From NCBI GenBank assembly GCA_942493265.1, contig OW818688.1, positions 4,216,001 through 4,280,000 on the forward strand: a DNA stretch of 64,000 nt, in the 5' to 3' direction. The position numbers and the translations under genes were made by a program. Of this stretch, positions 17,692 to 26,034 are shown piece by piece. The stretch's first letter is position 1. Each line of letters begins with the position of its first letter. The stretch comes from UBA12481 sp942493265 (GTDB lineage Bacteria > Bacteroidota > Bacteroidia > Bacteroidales > UBA12481). Under the pieces are notes generated by a model that was not told the origin of the DNA, ran no database searches, and saw nothing but the letters and a program-made list of their open reading frames with translations.

Positions 17692-19410
17692 ATGAACACA
17701 AATTTAAAGGCCATGAAAAAGTTAGTTTTAGTACTCATCGGAGCCACCCTGATGTTTTCATCTCAGGCAGGCAATTTTCTCAATTCAGGAGGAGATGAGC
17801 AGAAATCATCGGATGTAAAAGGGTCAATGACCATTTCCAGCACACCCGACCTGTTTAAACTGGCAACAGGATGGGCCAGTGAATACTCGGTGATCAATCC
17901 GAAAATAAAAATCAATGTGGTTAGTCTGGCCGATCAAACGGGGGACCTGTCCACCGGTACGGGAGATAACCTGGCCTTTATTTCAAATGAATCCAACCCT
18001 GCCCTGGTCGACGGATCGAAATGGAAAATGGTGATCGGCCGTGATGCTATTGTACCGGTTATGAATTCATCCAATCCATACCTTGCGGAAATTATCCGGC
18101 AGGGGATATCTGCGGCAGAGTTTGCTGGATTTTTCAATTCACCCGATCAGCATACCTGGGCCAACCTCCTGGAAGGCGGAAAGAATGTACCGGTGAATTT
18201 TTATATGCCGGGCGATGAATCCATAAAATCCACGCTGGCGAACTTCGCCGGGATCAATTCAAATATGATCCGATCAACGGAAGTAGCAGGCGGACCCGAA
18301 ATGATCGCTGCCATACAGAATGATCCGATGGCAATCGGCTTTTGTAAATTGGCTGATATTACTGATCTCTCGGGCCAGAACCTTGTTAATCAGATCAGTT
18401 TATTACCCATCGACAAGAACGCGAATGGCAGGATGGATTATATCGAGAAGATTTATGAAAATGTGACCGACTTATCAAGAGGAATCTGGATCGGGAAATA
18501 TCCGAAAGAACTTTGCAGGAATTTATATGTAATTGCCCCGGTTAAGCCAACCGGTGACGAAGAAGTTGCTTTCCTGAAATATGTTCTGTCGGCCGGACAG
18601 CAATTCCTCGATATGACCGGATTCAACAGTTTGAACAATACGGAGCGGCTTTCGAAGATCGATCGGCTGCCGACTGTCTTTCTGACCACGAAAACCTCAA
18701 ACGGAATTAATTATACCCAGCTGATCATTACCATCCTGGCCGGATTGATATTCATTGCAGCGGTTATCGCATTTATTCTCAGGTACAGGCGGGCAAACAG
18801 TCCGGTAATCCGGAAAACCGCACAGCATTCGGTTCATTCGATCAGCCAGCATACCATGGAAATCCCCAAAGGTCTCTTTTTCGATAAAACCCATACCTGG
18901 GCATTCATGGAAAAAGATGGAACCGTGAAAGTCGGGATCGATGATTTCCTGCAGCACGTTACCGGGAAGATCACCAGCATCAAGCTGAAAAATCGCGGCG
19001 ACAAGGTCATCAAAGGAGAACCGGTACTCACCATCATTCAGAATGGCAAGCGATTAACCATCAGTTCACCCTGTTCGGGAATCATCAGGGATGAAAACCT
19101 GATCCTGTTCACTGATCCGTCGTTACTGAACAGTGCACCGTACACCCAAGGGTGGATATACCTGATGGAGCCAACTAACTGGATGCGGGAAACCCAGTTC
19201 CTGTTTATGTCGGAAAAATATTCAGAATGGCTGAAGAAAGAATTTTCAAGGTTACGGGATTTCCTGGCTCATGCCATAAAACCTGATGTACCTGAATATG
19301 CATATGTTATTCTTCAGGATGGAGGTGAAATAACAGATCACTTACTGGAGAATCTCGGACCAGAAGTATGGGAAGAATTCCAGACCAATTTTATTGAGGC
19401 AACCAAATAA
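17692..19410 (+). CDS. PstS-like periplasmic domain fused via one TM helix to GcvH-like domain
   Basis: A 572-residue membrane protein. After a signal peptide (about 8-27), residues 40-330 resemble a phosphate/solute-binding type 2 periplasmic protein, with an EF-hand-like loop DKNANGRMDYIE at about 243-254. One helix (about 342-364) is followed by RYRR, so the rest faces the cytoplasm. Residues about 390-490 form a GcvH/lipoyl-like domain (GLFFDKTHTWAFMEKDGTVKVG, SPCSGII), but the lipoylation motif ESVKA is replaced by NGKRL. A C-terminal tail (VILQDGGEI, WEEFQTNF) recurs in the protein at 21535. AAGGA precedes ATG 17692; ATG 17713 is an alternative. No real glycine-cleavage genes are nearby. 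Function unknown. Confidence 0.72.
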   Translation: MNTNLKAMKKLVLVLIGATLMFSSQAGNFLNSGGDEQKSSDVKGSMTISSTPDLFKLATGWASEYSVINPKIKINVVSLADQTGDLSTGTGDNLAFISNESNPALVDGSKWKMVIGRDAIVPVMNSSNPYLAEIIRQGISAAEFAGFFNSPDQHTWANLLEGGKNVPVNFYMPGDESIKSTLANFAGINSNMIRSTEVAGGPEMIAAIQNDPMAIGFCKLADITDLSGQNLVNQISLLPIDKNANGRMDYIEKIYENVTDLSRGIWIGKYPKELCRNLYVIAPVKPTGDEEVAFLKYVLSAGQQFLDMTGFNSLNNTERLSKIDRLPTVFLTTKTSNGINYTQLIITILAGLIFIAAVIAFILRYRRANSPVIRKTAQHSVHSISQHTMEIPKGLFFDKTHTWAFMEKDGTVKVGIDDFLQHVTGKITSIKLKNRGDKVIKGEPVLTIIQNGKRLTISSPCSGIIRDENLILFTDPSLLNSAPYTQGWIYLMEPTNWMRETQFLFMSEKYSEWLKKEFSRLRDFLAHAIKPDVPEYAYVILQDGGEITDHLLENLGPEVWEEFQTNFIEATK

Positions 19411-19426
19411 TTAAAAACAAGAAATC

Positions 19427-20293
19427 ATGGGAGTAGATCGCAGAGTATTTATGAAAACGCTGGGGTTAACCGGAACTGCCCTGGCCCTGGGTAAGAATTT
19501 GGGGGCCGCCCCTAAAAGCAAAAGCGACGTTGAATTTTACGGAGTATTGTATGATTCAACCCGCTGCGTTGGTTGCCAGACTTGTGAAGTCACCTGTGCC
19601 GAAGCTCATGGCTATCCGGCACCTACTGATGTTCCGGAAGCGGGAGTTACCCGGAAAACAAATGAAAACTGCCGTACGGTGGTTAATGCTTTCAAAACTT
19701 CGAAAGGGGAGGTATACAGCAAGCAGCAGTGCATGCATTGCAATGAACCGGCCTGCGCAGCTGCCTGTCTCACCCAGGCCATGTATAAAACCAAGGAAGG
19801 CCCGGTTATCTGGCGTGCCGATAAATGCATGGGGTGCCGTTACTGCATGGTTTCCTGTCCGTTTGATGTTCCAAAATTTGAGTTCCATAGTGCCAATCCA
19901 AAGATTGTAAAATGCGACATGTGCTATGACCGCCTCAAGGAAGGAAAGAAGCCTGCATGTGCCGAAAACTGTCCGGCCGAAGCCATAACGTTCGGAACCC
20001 GCAGGGAACTGCTGCATGAAGCGCAGAAACGCATTCATGACCAGCCCGATGTTTATCAGGACTATATTTATGGGGCACATGAAGCCGGTGGAACCGGTGA
20101 ATTGTATGTAGCACAGGTACCGCCTGCCGAGCTGGGATTCAGGACCAATCTTCAGCAGGAATCGTATCCGGCATTATCAAAGGGATTTTTGTACAGCGTT
20201 CCCTCCGTATTCGTATTGCTGCCCGTTTTATTGCTGGGCATACATGAAACCACCAAGAATAAAAACCATAATGAAGGAGATGAAAATGAGTAA
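19427..20293 (+). CDS. Tat-exported four-cluster ferredoxin (HybA/NrfC-like)
   Basis: A 288-residue electron-transfer subunit. The N-terminus has a Tat motif (DRRVFMKTLGLTGTALALG). Four cysteine clusters are visible: CVGCQTCEVTC (about 47-57), CMHCNEPACAAAC (102-114), CMGCRYCMVSCP (134-145) and CDMC...CAENCP (164-184). A C-terminal hydrophobic segment (VPSVFVLLPVLLLGIH) anchors it in the membrane. Such proteins pass electrons between a periplasmic enzyme and an NrfD/HybB quinone module, encoded directly downstream with an 8-base overlap. The catalytic partner is not in this locus. Confidence 0.88.
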   Translation: MGVDRRVFMKTLGLTGTALALGKNLGAAPKSKSDVEFYGVLYDSTRCVGCQTCEVTCAEAHGYPAPTDVPEAGVTRKTNENCRTVVNAFKTSKGEVYSKQQCMHCNEPACAAACLTQAMYKTKEGPVIWRADKCMGCRYCMVSCPFDVPKFEFHSANPKIVKCDMCYDRLKEGKKPACAENCPAEAITFGTRRELLHEAQKRIHDQPDVYQDYIYGAHEAGGTGELYVAQVPPAELGFRTNLQQESYPALSKGFLYSVPSVFVLLPVLLLGIHETTKNKNHNEGDENE

Positions 20294-21512
20294 CTCAGCC
20301 TATCCTCTTGCGAAAGACAATGATGGAAAATCCATCTTTAAGTTCATACTCAGTGAATTCAAACCGAAAGACAAGTTGCTGACACCGTTCAATATCATTT
20401 CCATTCCGGTCATAATATTGGGGGTGGTGCTGATTGTCATCCGGTTTTGGAAAGGAATCGGTTCAGTCACGAATCTCACCCAGGAAGTTCCCTGGGGCCT
20501 TTGGATCGGCTTTGATGTGGTTACCGGTGTGGCCTTTGCCGGAGGCGCCTATGTGCTCACTTTCATTGTTTACATCCTCAACAACCAGAAATACCATTCC
20601 ATTGTTAGGATCACGGTTTTAAACGGATTTCTCGCCTATGTATTCTATGCAGGGGCCTTGCTTCTTGATCTGGGCCGACCATGGAATGTGATCAACCCGA
20701 TTATTGGAAATAATTTCGGGACCAGTTCGGTCCTATTCCTGGTAGCCTGGCATTTTCTGCTGTACATGCTGGCACAACTGATTGAATTCTCTCCTGCCGT
20801 GGCAGAGTGGCTCGGTGCACGGCGGGCGCGCAAAATCCTATCTGGAATGACCATTGCAGCGGTGATTTTCGGGATCACGCTATCCACCCTGCATCAATCC
20901 GGACTGGGAGCGCTATATCTGATGGCTAAGGACAAGATCCATCCACTCTGGTACTCCGAATTTATTCCGATCATGTTTCTGATATCCAGCATATTTGCCG
21001 GACTTTCGATGGTTATTTTCGAAGGATCGATCAGTCATCGCGTGTTTTTCAGCCAGATTTCTGAGAAAAACCATCACGCGCAGAACGGCATTATCCAGGG
21101 GTTATCGAAAATTTGTGCCGGGGCCATGTTCGCTTACTTTTCCCTCCAGATCCTGGTATTTATCCACGAAAAACGGTGGGATCTTATCAATACTCCTATG
21201 GGATACTGGTATTTGGTTGAAATGATCGGTTTTGTGCTGATTCCCATGATACTGTTCGTTTACAGTTACCGGAGAAAAAACATTAATCTGATCAAGGTGG
21301 CCGCCATCATGACCATGGTGGGAGTCATACTCAACCGGCTTAACGTAACGGTAATCGGATTCAGGTGGGATGAAGCAATCCGGTATGTTCCATCCTGGAT
21401 GGAAGTTGTGATCACTTTGACCGTGATTTTCACCGAGATCTGGATCTTCCGATGGGTAGTGAGGCGGATGCCCGTATTGCGTGAATCACCCTCCTGGGTT
21501 GAAAAAGAGTAA
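20286..21512 (+). CDS. NrfD/HybB-family quinone-interacting membrane protein
   Basis: A 408-residue polytopic protein with about nine or ten helices of the NrfD/PsrC/HybB family, which exchange electrons between quinones and an iron-sulfur subunit. Recognisable stretches are VPWGLWIGFDVVTGVAFAGGAYVLT, LLLDLGRPWN and TLHQSGLGALYLM. Start 20286 is preferred over 20280 and the open extension to 20244 because AAGGAG lies 7 bases upstream and the start overlaps the previous stop (ATGAGTAA). Forms a pair with the ferredoxin at 19427. Confidence 0.88.
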   Translation: MSNSAYPLAKDNDGKSIFKFILSEFKPKDKLLTPFNIISIPVIILGVVLIVIRFWKGIGSVTNLTQEVPWGLWIGFDVVTGVAFAGGAYVLTFIVYILNNQKYHSIVRITVLNGFLAYVFYAGALLLDLGRPWNVINPIIGNNFGTSSVLFLVAWHFLLYMLAQLIEFSPAVAEWLGARRARKILSGMTIAAVIFGITLSTLHQSGLGALYLMAKDKIHPLWYSEFIPIMFLISSIFAGLSMVIFEGSISHRVFFSQISEKNHHAQNGIIQGLSKICAGAMFAYFSLQILVFIHEKRWDLINTPMGYWYLVEMIGFVLIPMILFVYSYRRKNINLIKVAAIMTMVGVILNRLNVTVIGFRWDEAIRYVPSWMEVVITLTVIFTEIWIFRWVVRRMPVLRESPSWVEKE

Positions 21513-21534
21513 TAAACATTTAAAAAATATTAAA

Positions 21535-22251
21535 ATGGACGGATTTAGTTATTCCAACATCTTCGAAACAAAAGGGATTGAATATCTGGCAATCATTGCA
21601 TTCTTTGCCATCCTGATCCCCTTCTGGATCATTCTGAACAGGCAGGCAAAAACCAGAAGACTGCAAAAACTTGCAGGAACCTTGTCGCCCGCTACGCTGC
21701 GCATTCCCCAGGGGCTTTTCTTCAGCAGGAACCATACCTGGACCCATCTCGAAAGATCAGGTATTGCCAAAATCGGGCTCGACGACATGCTGATCAGGAT
21801 TACCGGTGACATTAAGGTTATCAACCATGCGAAACCCGGCGATTCCATCAGGAAAGGCGAATTGCTCGCCGAGATAGATCACAACGGAAAACAGCTCAGG
21901 GTGTACTCCCCTGTTTCAGGAGAAGTAAAGTGCACAAACTCTTTGCTCAATGAACAGCCGGAAATCATGAATGAAGATCCTTTCCGCAAAGGATGGATTT
22001 ATCAGGTAATTCCTTCCAACTGGGTGGAAGAAACCCGGTCGTACTACCTGGCAGGCGAAGCCACCAGCTGGATGTCGAAGGAACTCATAAGATTCAAGGA
22101 TTTCCTGATGATGTCGGCCGGAAGAAACTCCATTGAAACTTCTGGTATAATCCTGCAGGACGGAGGTGAGCTGCGCGATAATACACTTGCGGAAATGCCC
22201 GAAGAACTGTGGCATGACTTTCAGAAGAATTTTATGAGCAAAAACGACTGA
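21535..22251 (+). CDS. Membrane-anchored GcvH-like protein
   Basis: A 238-residue protein: one N-terminal helix (about 13-36, YLAIIAFFAILIPFWIIL), then RQAKTRR, implying a cytoplasmic C-terminal portion. Residues about 60-160 are a GcvH/lipoyl-like hammerhead (GLFFSRNHTWTHLERSGIAKIGLDD, YSPVSGEVKCTN). As in the larger paralogue at 17692, the lipoylated ESVKA loop is replaced by HNGKQL. The tail GIILQDGGEL...WHDFQKNF also matches that paralogue. Probable subunit of the NrfD complex by context. The frame opens at 21481, but 21535 follows the previous stop and begins just before the helix. Confidence 0.75.
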   Translation: MDGFSYSNIFETKGIEYLAIIAFFAILIPFWIILNRQAKTRRLQKLAGTLSPATLRIPQGLFFSRNHTWTHLERSGIAKIGLDDMLIRITGDIKVINHAKPGDSIRKGELLAEIDHNGKQLRVYSPVSGEVKCTNSLLNEQPEIMNEDPFRKGWIYQVIPSNWVEETRSYYLAGEATSWMSKELIRFKDFLMMSAGRNSIETSGIILQDGGELRDNTLAEMPEELWHDFQKNFMSKND

Positions 22252-22333
22252 AATATTGAATAATTCAACACTTTTTGATCGGTAATGCCTAAATTTACAA
22301 GCATCGGTCTGATGTTTGAATTAATAAATATGC

Positions 22334-24016
22334 ATGTTGAAAAGAGGAAAAAACAAAACCTGGATCGGAAGTCCATCCTTAAGAAAAAAGTACCTCAGGT
22401 TCCGATCATCGATTTACAGCCGCGTTGTCCTGGTTATCGGAATATTATCCATTTTCCTGCTTGTATCCAACAATGTTATTTTCAGGTCGGTCAATGACGG
22501 ATACATAAACTCCGTCATCCATCAGAACGGAAGCAATATAGGGTCAATTGTTGAAGGGGCCTTATACCATTCCATGCTTGAAAATAACAGAAGCGCTCTA
22601 CAGAATACGCTGGATGTTATCAATACAATGCCGGGGATCGATGATGTTAACATGTATGATAATCAGGACAATCTGGCCTATTCCTCCTTTTCTGAATCCA
22701 GGGAGGGCCACATTGATCCCAATTGCAAGGGGTGCCATAAGGATTTAGCCACAATGTTTCCGGTACAGGAGAAATCATACCGGATCATCGACAGCCACAG
22801 TGAATGCCTGATGAGTCAAACGGATAACAATACCCGGCATTTGCTGATCCGGTCGCCTATCCTGAACGAACCCTCCTGTTATAATTCCAAGGCCTGTCAT
22901 GCCCATGATCCGAATGAAGCGGTTCTGGGTTCCCTGTTTATTAAGATGCCATTGGCAGATGTTGATGCAGCCGTTAAAAAATCATCGACTGAATTCTTTT
23001 TGCTTGCTGCGCTGATGACTCTTTTTATGGCGTCATTTCTAGTGCTTTTTACGCGCAATAACATTAAAAATCCGCTGAACGCAATCATCAAGGCCAGCGA
23101 AGCCGTATCAACCGGGGATAACAGCGCCCGTTTGGAAGTCAGTCCGGACCAGCTCGATGATATCAGAATGCTCTCCTATGCATTCAACCATATGCTGGAT
23201 AATCTCCAGACTGCCAATACGGAACTTCAGAACTGGTCGAAACAGCTGGAGTACAAAGTCCAGAAAAAATCGGAAGAATTGGGCGAGGTTCAAAACGAAC
23301 TTATTAATATTGAGCGAATTGCATCACTTGGAAAGCTATCATCCTCTGTTGCCCATGAGATCAACAACCCCTTATCCGGGATATTGGTATACACTAAGCT
23401 GGTTCATAAAAAGCTGAGTACGGAGAACATAGATCCCGAGAAAAAGAAATCCATGCTAACGCACCTGAAGCTCATCGAAGATGAAACAAAACGGTGCGGG
23501 GATATTGTGAAGGGACTGCTGGATTTCTCCAGAAAGGACCAGGATGATTTTGAAACCAGGCATCTGAATGAAATTCTGCTGGAGACATACAACCTGATGG
23601 CGCATCCGATCAACATTGCCAATATCAACTTTCTGACAGACTTCAGCGCGGTTCATGATTTAACCTGGTGCAGTCCCAATCAGATCAAGCAGGCATGCGT
23701 GGCTATACTGGTCAACGCTTCCGAGGCGGTGGCTGAAAATGGAGAAGTTGTGTTCAGGAGCAGTAATCCGGATGCGGATACCATAAAATTCGAGATAACC
23801 GATAACGGAGCAGGCATCGCTCCGGAGGACATTCCGCATGTTTTCCAGCCGTTTTTCACAACCAAGAGCAACGGTGCCGGCATCGGACTCGGATTATCGA
23901 TTGTACACGGTATTATTCAGAGTCATAACGGTAAAATTGATATAAAATCAGAGCCGGGAAAGGGAACCACCGTTTCGATAACCCTGCCACTGGTAACTAA
24001 TAAAGGAGACGAATGA
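22334..24016 (+). CDS. Membrane sensor histidine kinase with heme c motif
   Basis: A 560-residue kinase. Two helices (about 30-50 and 220-240) flank an extracytoplasmic sensor region containing CKGCH (131-135), a canonical c-type heme attachment motif, and C182-x5-C188-H189. A HAMP-like linker and coiled coil lead to HisKA with His341 (SSVAHEINNPLSGILVY) and HATPase (NASEAVAENG, DNGAGIAPEDI, GAGIGLGLSIVHGI), the NtrB/ZraS type. It overlaps the sigma-54 regulator by 4 bases, so they form a two-component pair. Likely senses redox state or a heme ligand; this is inference. Confidence 0.85.
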   Translation: MLKRGKNKTWIGSPSLRKKYLRFRSSIYSRVVLVIGILSIFLLVSNNVIFRSVNDGYINSVIHQNGSNIGSIVEGALYHSMLENNRSALQNTLDVINTMPGIDDVNMYDNQDNLAYSSFSESREGHIDPNCKGCHKDLATMFPVQEKSYRIIDSHSECLMSQTDNNTRHLLIRSPILNEPSCYNSKACHAHDPNEAVLGSLFIKMPLADVDAAVKKSSTEFFLLAALMTLFMASFLVLFTRNNIKNPLNAIIKASEAVSTGDNSARLEVSPDQLDDIRMLSYAFNHMLDNLQTANTELQNWSKQLEYKVQKKSEELGEVQNELINIERIASLGKLSSSVAHEINNPLSGILVYTKLVHKKLSTENIDPEKKKSMLTHLKLIEDETKRCGDIVKGLLDFSRKDQDDFETRHLNEILLETYNLMAHPINIANINFLTDFSAVHDLTWCSPNQIKQACVAILVNASEAVAENGEVVFRSSNPDADTIKFEITDNGAGIAPEDIPHVFQPFFTTKSNGAGIGLGLSIVHGIIQSHNGKIDIKSEPGKGTTVSITLPLVTNKGDE

Positions 24017-25356
24017 TGGCAAAGAAAATCTCAATTTTAATCGTCGATGATGAACGATCGGTGCGTGATTCGCTCTTTAATTGGTTTATCGAGGACGGAT
24101 ACCGGGTTGAATGTGCTGAAAATGCCAAAGCTGCCTTAACAATGCTGGAATCCGACAATTTCGACATCATTCTGGCCGATATCAAAATGCCGGGTATGGA
24201 CGGACTGGAAATGCTGAGGAGAATAAAATCCCTGAAAAAGGAATCGATAGTCATTGTTATGACGGCATTTGCAACCGTGGATACCGCTGTACAGGCATTG
24301 AAGGACGGAGCATTTGATTATGTGACCAAACCATTTGATCCTGACGACTTATCCCATCTGATCAGGAACGCATCAAAACAGATCATACTCAGTGATGAAA
24401 ACGAATCGCTGAAGGAGCGGGTGGTATCGCTGGAAAACGTTGAAGATCTGATTGGCACCAGCGAAGCAATTCAGATGGTGCTGAAGCAGGTTGAAAGTGT
24501 TGCCCAATCCAATTCTTCGGTCATAATCACCGGAGAGAGCGGAACTGGCAAAGAACTCATTGCCAGGGCTATTCACGCCAATTCACCCCGAAAATTCTTT
24601 CCTTTGGTGAGTGTACATTGCGGAGCGCTTACCGAGAGTTTGCTGGAGAGTGAGCTGTTTGGCCATGAGAAGGGAGCATTTACCGGAGCCATGTACAATC
24701 GGAAAGGCCGGTTTGAAATGGCTGATGGCGGCACCATTTTCCTGGATGAGATTGCCACGATTTCAACCAAAATGCAGGTAGAACTGCTTCGGGTACTGGA
24801 ATCAAAAAGCTTTATCAGGGTTGGCGGAAATAAAGAGATTACCTCAGATTTCAGGGTCATATGTGCCACCAACAGGGATTTAAAAAGTATGGTAGAGAAC
24901 GGTACTTTTCGCGAAGATTTGTATTACCGGTTGAATGTGGTCAACATCCATGTTCCACCCTTACGTGACCGGACCGGGGATATCCCGCAGCTGGTTGAGT
25001 ATTTCATCAGAAAATATTGCACTTCGATGAACCGGCTTCCGGTTACCATCGAGGCCCAGGCATTAAAACGTTTGCAGGAATTCGATTTCCCGGGAAATAT
25101 CAGGGAATTGGAGAACATGGTTGAACGGGCCATTGTCATTGGAAACGGCAGGAAGATTACCATGAAAGACCTGCCACTGCAAAAAAGTATCATTACCAAT
25201 TCCACGGAAAGCCTGGATGATGTTGAAAAGCACCACATTCTGCAAATTCTGACCAATCACGAATGGAACATAACGCGAACGGCAAAAGCATTACAGGTTG
25301 ACCGGGTGACCCTCTACAACAAAATCAAGAAATACAATCTCAAGCCTATTGATTGA
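24013..25356 (+). CDS. Sigma-54-dependent response regulator (NtrC family)
   Basis: A 447-residue regulator: receiver domain with Asp56 (ILADIKMPGMDG), AAA+ domain with Walker A GESGTGKE (about 176), the sigma-54 contact loop GAFTGA (221-226) and Walker B GGTIFLDEI, then a Fis-type helix-turn-helix (NITRTAKALQVDRVTLYNKIKKY). Overlaps the kinase stop by 4 bases (ATGATG). It should activate a sigma-54 promoter; the candidate at 17649 before the redox genes is the obvious target. Confidence 0.95.
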   Translation: MMAKKISILIVDDERSVRDSLFNWFIEDGYRVECAENAKAALTMLESDNFDIILADIKMPGMDGLEMLRRIKSLKKESIVIVMTAFATVDTAVQALKDGAFDYVTKPFDPDDLSHLIRNASKQIILSDENESLKERVVSLENVEDLIGTSEAIQMVLKQVESVAQSNSSVIITGESGTGKELIARAIHANSPRKFFPLVSVHCGALTESLLESELFGHEKGAFTGAMYNRKGRFEMADGGTIFLDEIATISTKMQVELLRVLESKSFIRVGGNKEITSDFRVICATNRDLKSMVENGTFREDLYYRLNVVNIHVPPLRDRTGDIPQLVEYFIRKYCTSMNRLPVTIEAQALKRLQEFDFPGNIRELENMVERAIVIGNGRKITMKDLPLQKSIITNSTESLDDVEKHHILQILTNHEWNITRTAKALQVDRVTLYNKIKKYNLKPID

Positions 25357-25392
25357 TAATGCATTAAACAAATTTAATACGGGCTGTGCCTC

Positions 25393-25926
25393 ATGATTGA
25401 AAAAGGAGTGGAACTAATCTCATTCGGATATTTTGAGGATGATTTTCTCGAAAAGATTGCCCATTCCGTAGCCCGCGAGTATAATGTCCAGGTGCATTTC
25501 AGGGAAGGCCATTTTGATCTCAGTGAATTTTATGATCCCGCCCGAAGGCAATACAATGGCAATCTGCTGTTGCAGGAAGTTGACAGACAATATGCTGCAG
25601 AATCCTCGAAAACTTTCGGATTGTTTTATGTAGATCTGTTCATCCCGATTCTGACCTATATATTCGGACAGGCATTTTTGGGAGGAAGAACCGCGATTGC
25701 CTCGATTTACCGGCTCAGCAATGAGCGCTATGGATTAAGGGAATACGAGGATCTTCTGCTGGAGCGGCTCACCAAGGAGGTTATCCACGAACTCGGGCAC
25801 ACTTTCGGGTTGATTCACTGTCATGTTCCGGCCTGTGTAATGGGTTCAAGCACCTATGTGGAAGATATCGACCAGAAGAGCCCGAACCTGTGCAGCAAGT
25901 GCAGGGAGGAGGTGCAGTTGTTATGA
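25393..25926 (+). CDS. amzA: Archaemetzincin-family zinc metallopeptidase
   Basis: A 177-residue metzincin with the archaemetzincin signature: HELGHTFGLIH starting at His132, then C-x4-CVMGSS (met turn) and a distal CSKC, giving one catalytic zinc and a structural Cys4 site. Family length is usual (about 170-200). No signal peptide is visible, so it is probably cytoplasmic. It lies 36 bases after the sigma-54 regulator and may belong to that transcript. Physiological substrates of bacterial archaemetzincins are not known to me. Confidence 0.9.
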   Translation: MIEKGVELISFGYFEDDFLEKIAHSVAREYNVQVHFREGHFDLSEFYDPARRQYNGNLLLQEVDRQYAAESSKTFGLFYVDLFIPILTYIFGQAFLGGRTAIASIYRLSNERYGLREYEDLLLERLTKEVIHELGHTFGLIHCHVPACVMGSSTYVEDIDQKSPNLCSKCREEVQLL

Positions 25927-25942
25927 ATCCCATGTTAAACAG

Positions 25943-26007
25943 TGTGAATTGTGTAACTTAATTGAATAATTGTGTAACACCAACAGGGCTTGCAATCATC
26001 ATCTTTG
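25943..26007 (+). promoter_or_regulatory. 65-bp direct-repeat promoter module, site 1
   Basis: TGTGAAT at 25943, half-sites GTGTAAC at 25951 and 25972 (21 bp apart), then 24 bases to CTTTG at 26003; the -7 box reads CATCTTTG. Precedes the AraC-type regulator, which would therefore be autoregulated if it is the binder. Predicted transcription start near 26014. Confidence 0.85.
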
Positions 26008-26034
26008 CCTGTTAGAGTATAAAAAAATGGAAAC

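Noticed and set aside
17692..22251. GcvH-like domains as part of a glycine cleavage system
   Set aside because: No gcvP, gcvT or lipoate attachment genes are near, the lipoylation motif is absent, and both proteins are membrane-tethered.
22256..22268. TTGAA-TAA-TTCAA palindrome after the second GcvH-like gene
   Set aside because: Only AT-rich pairs with a weak following T stretch; too little to call a terminator or operator.
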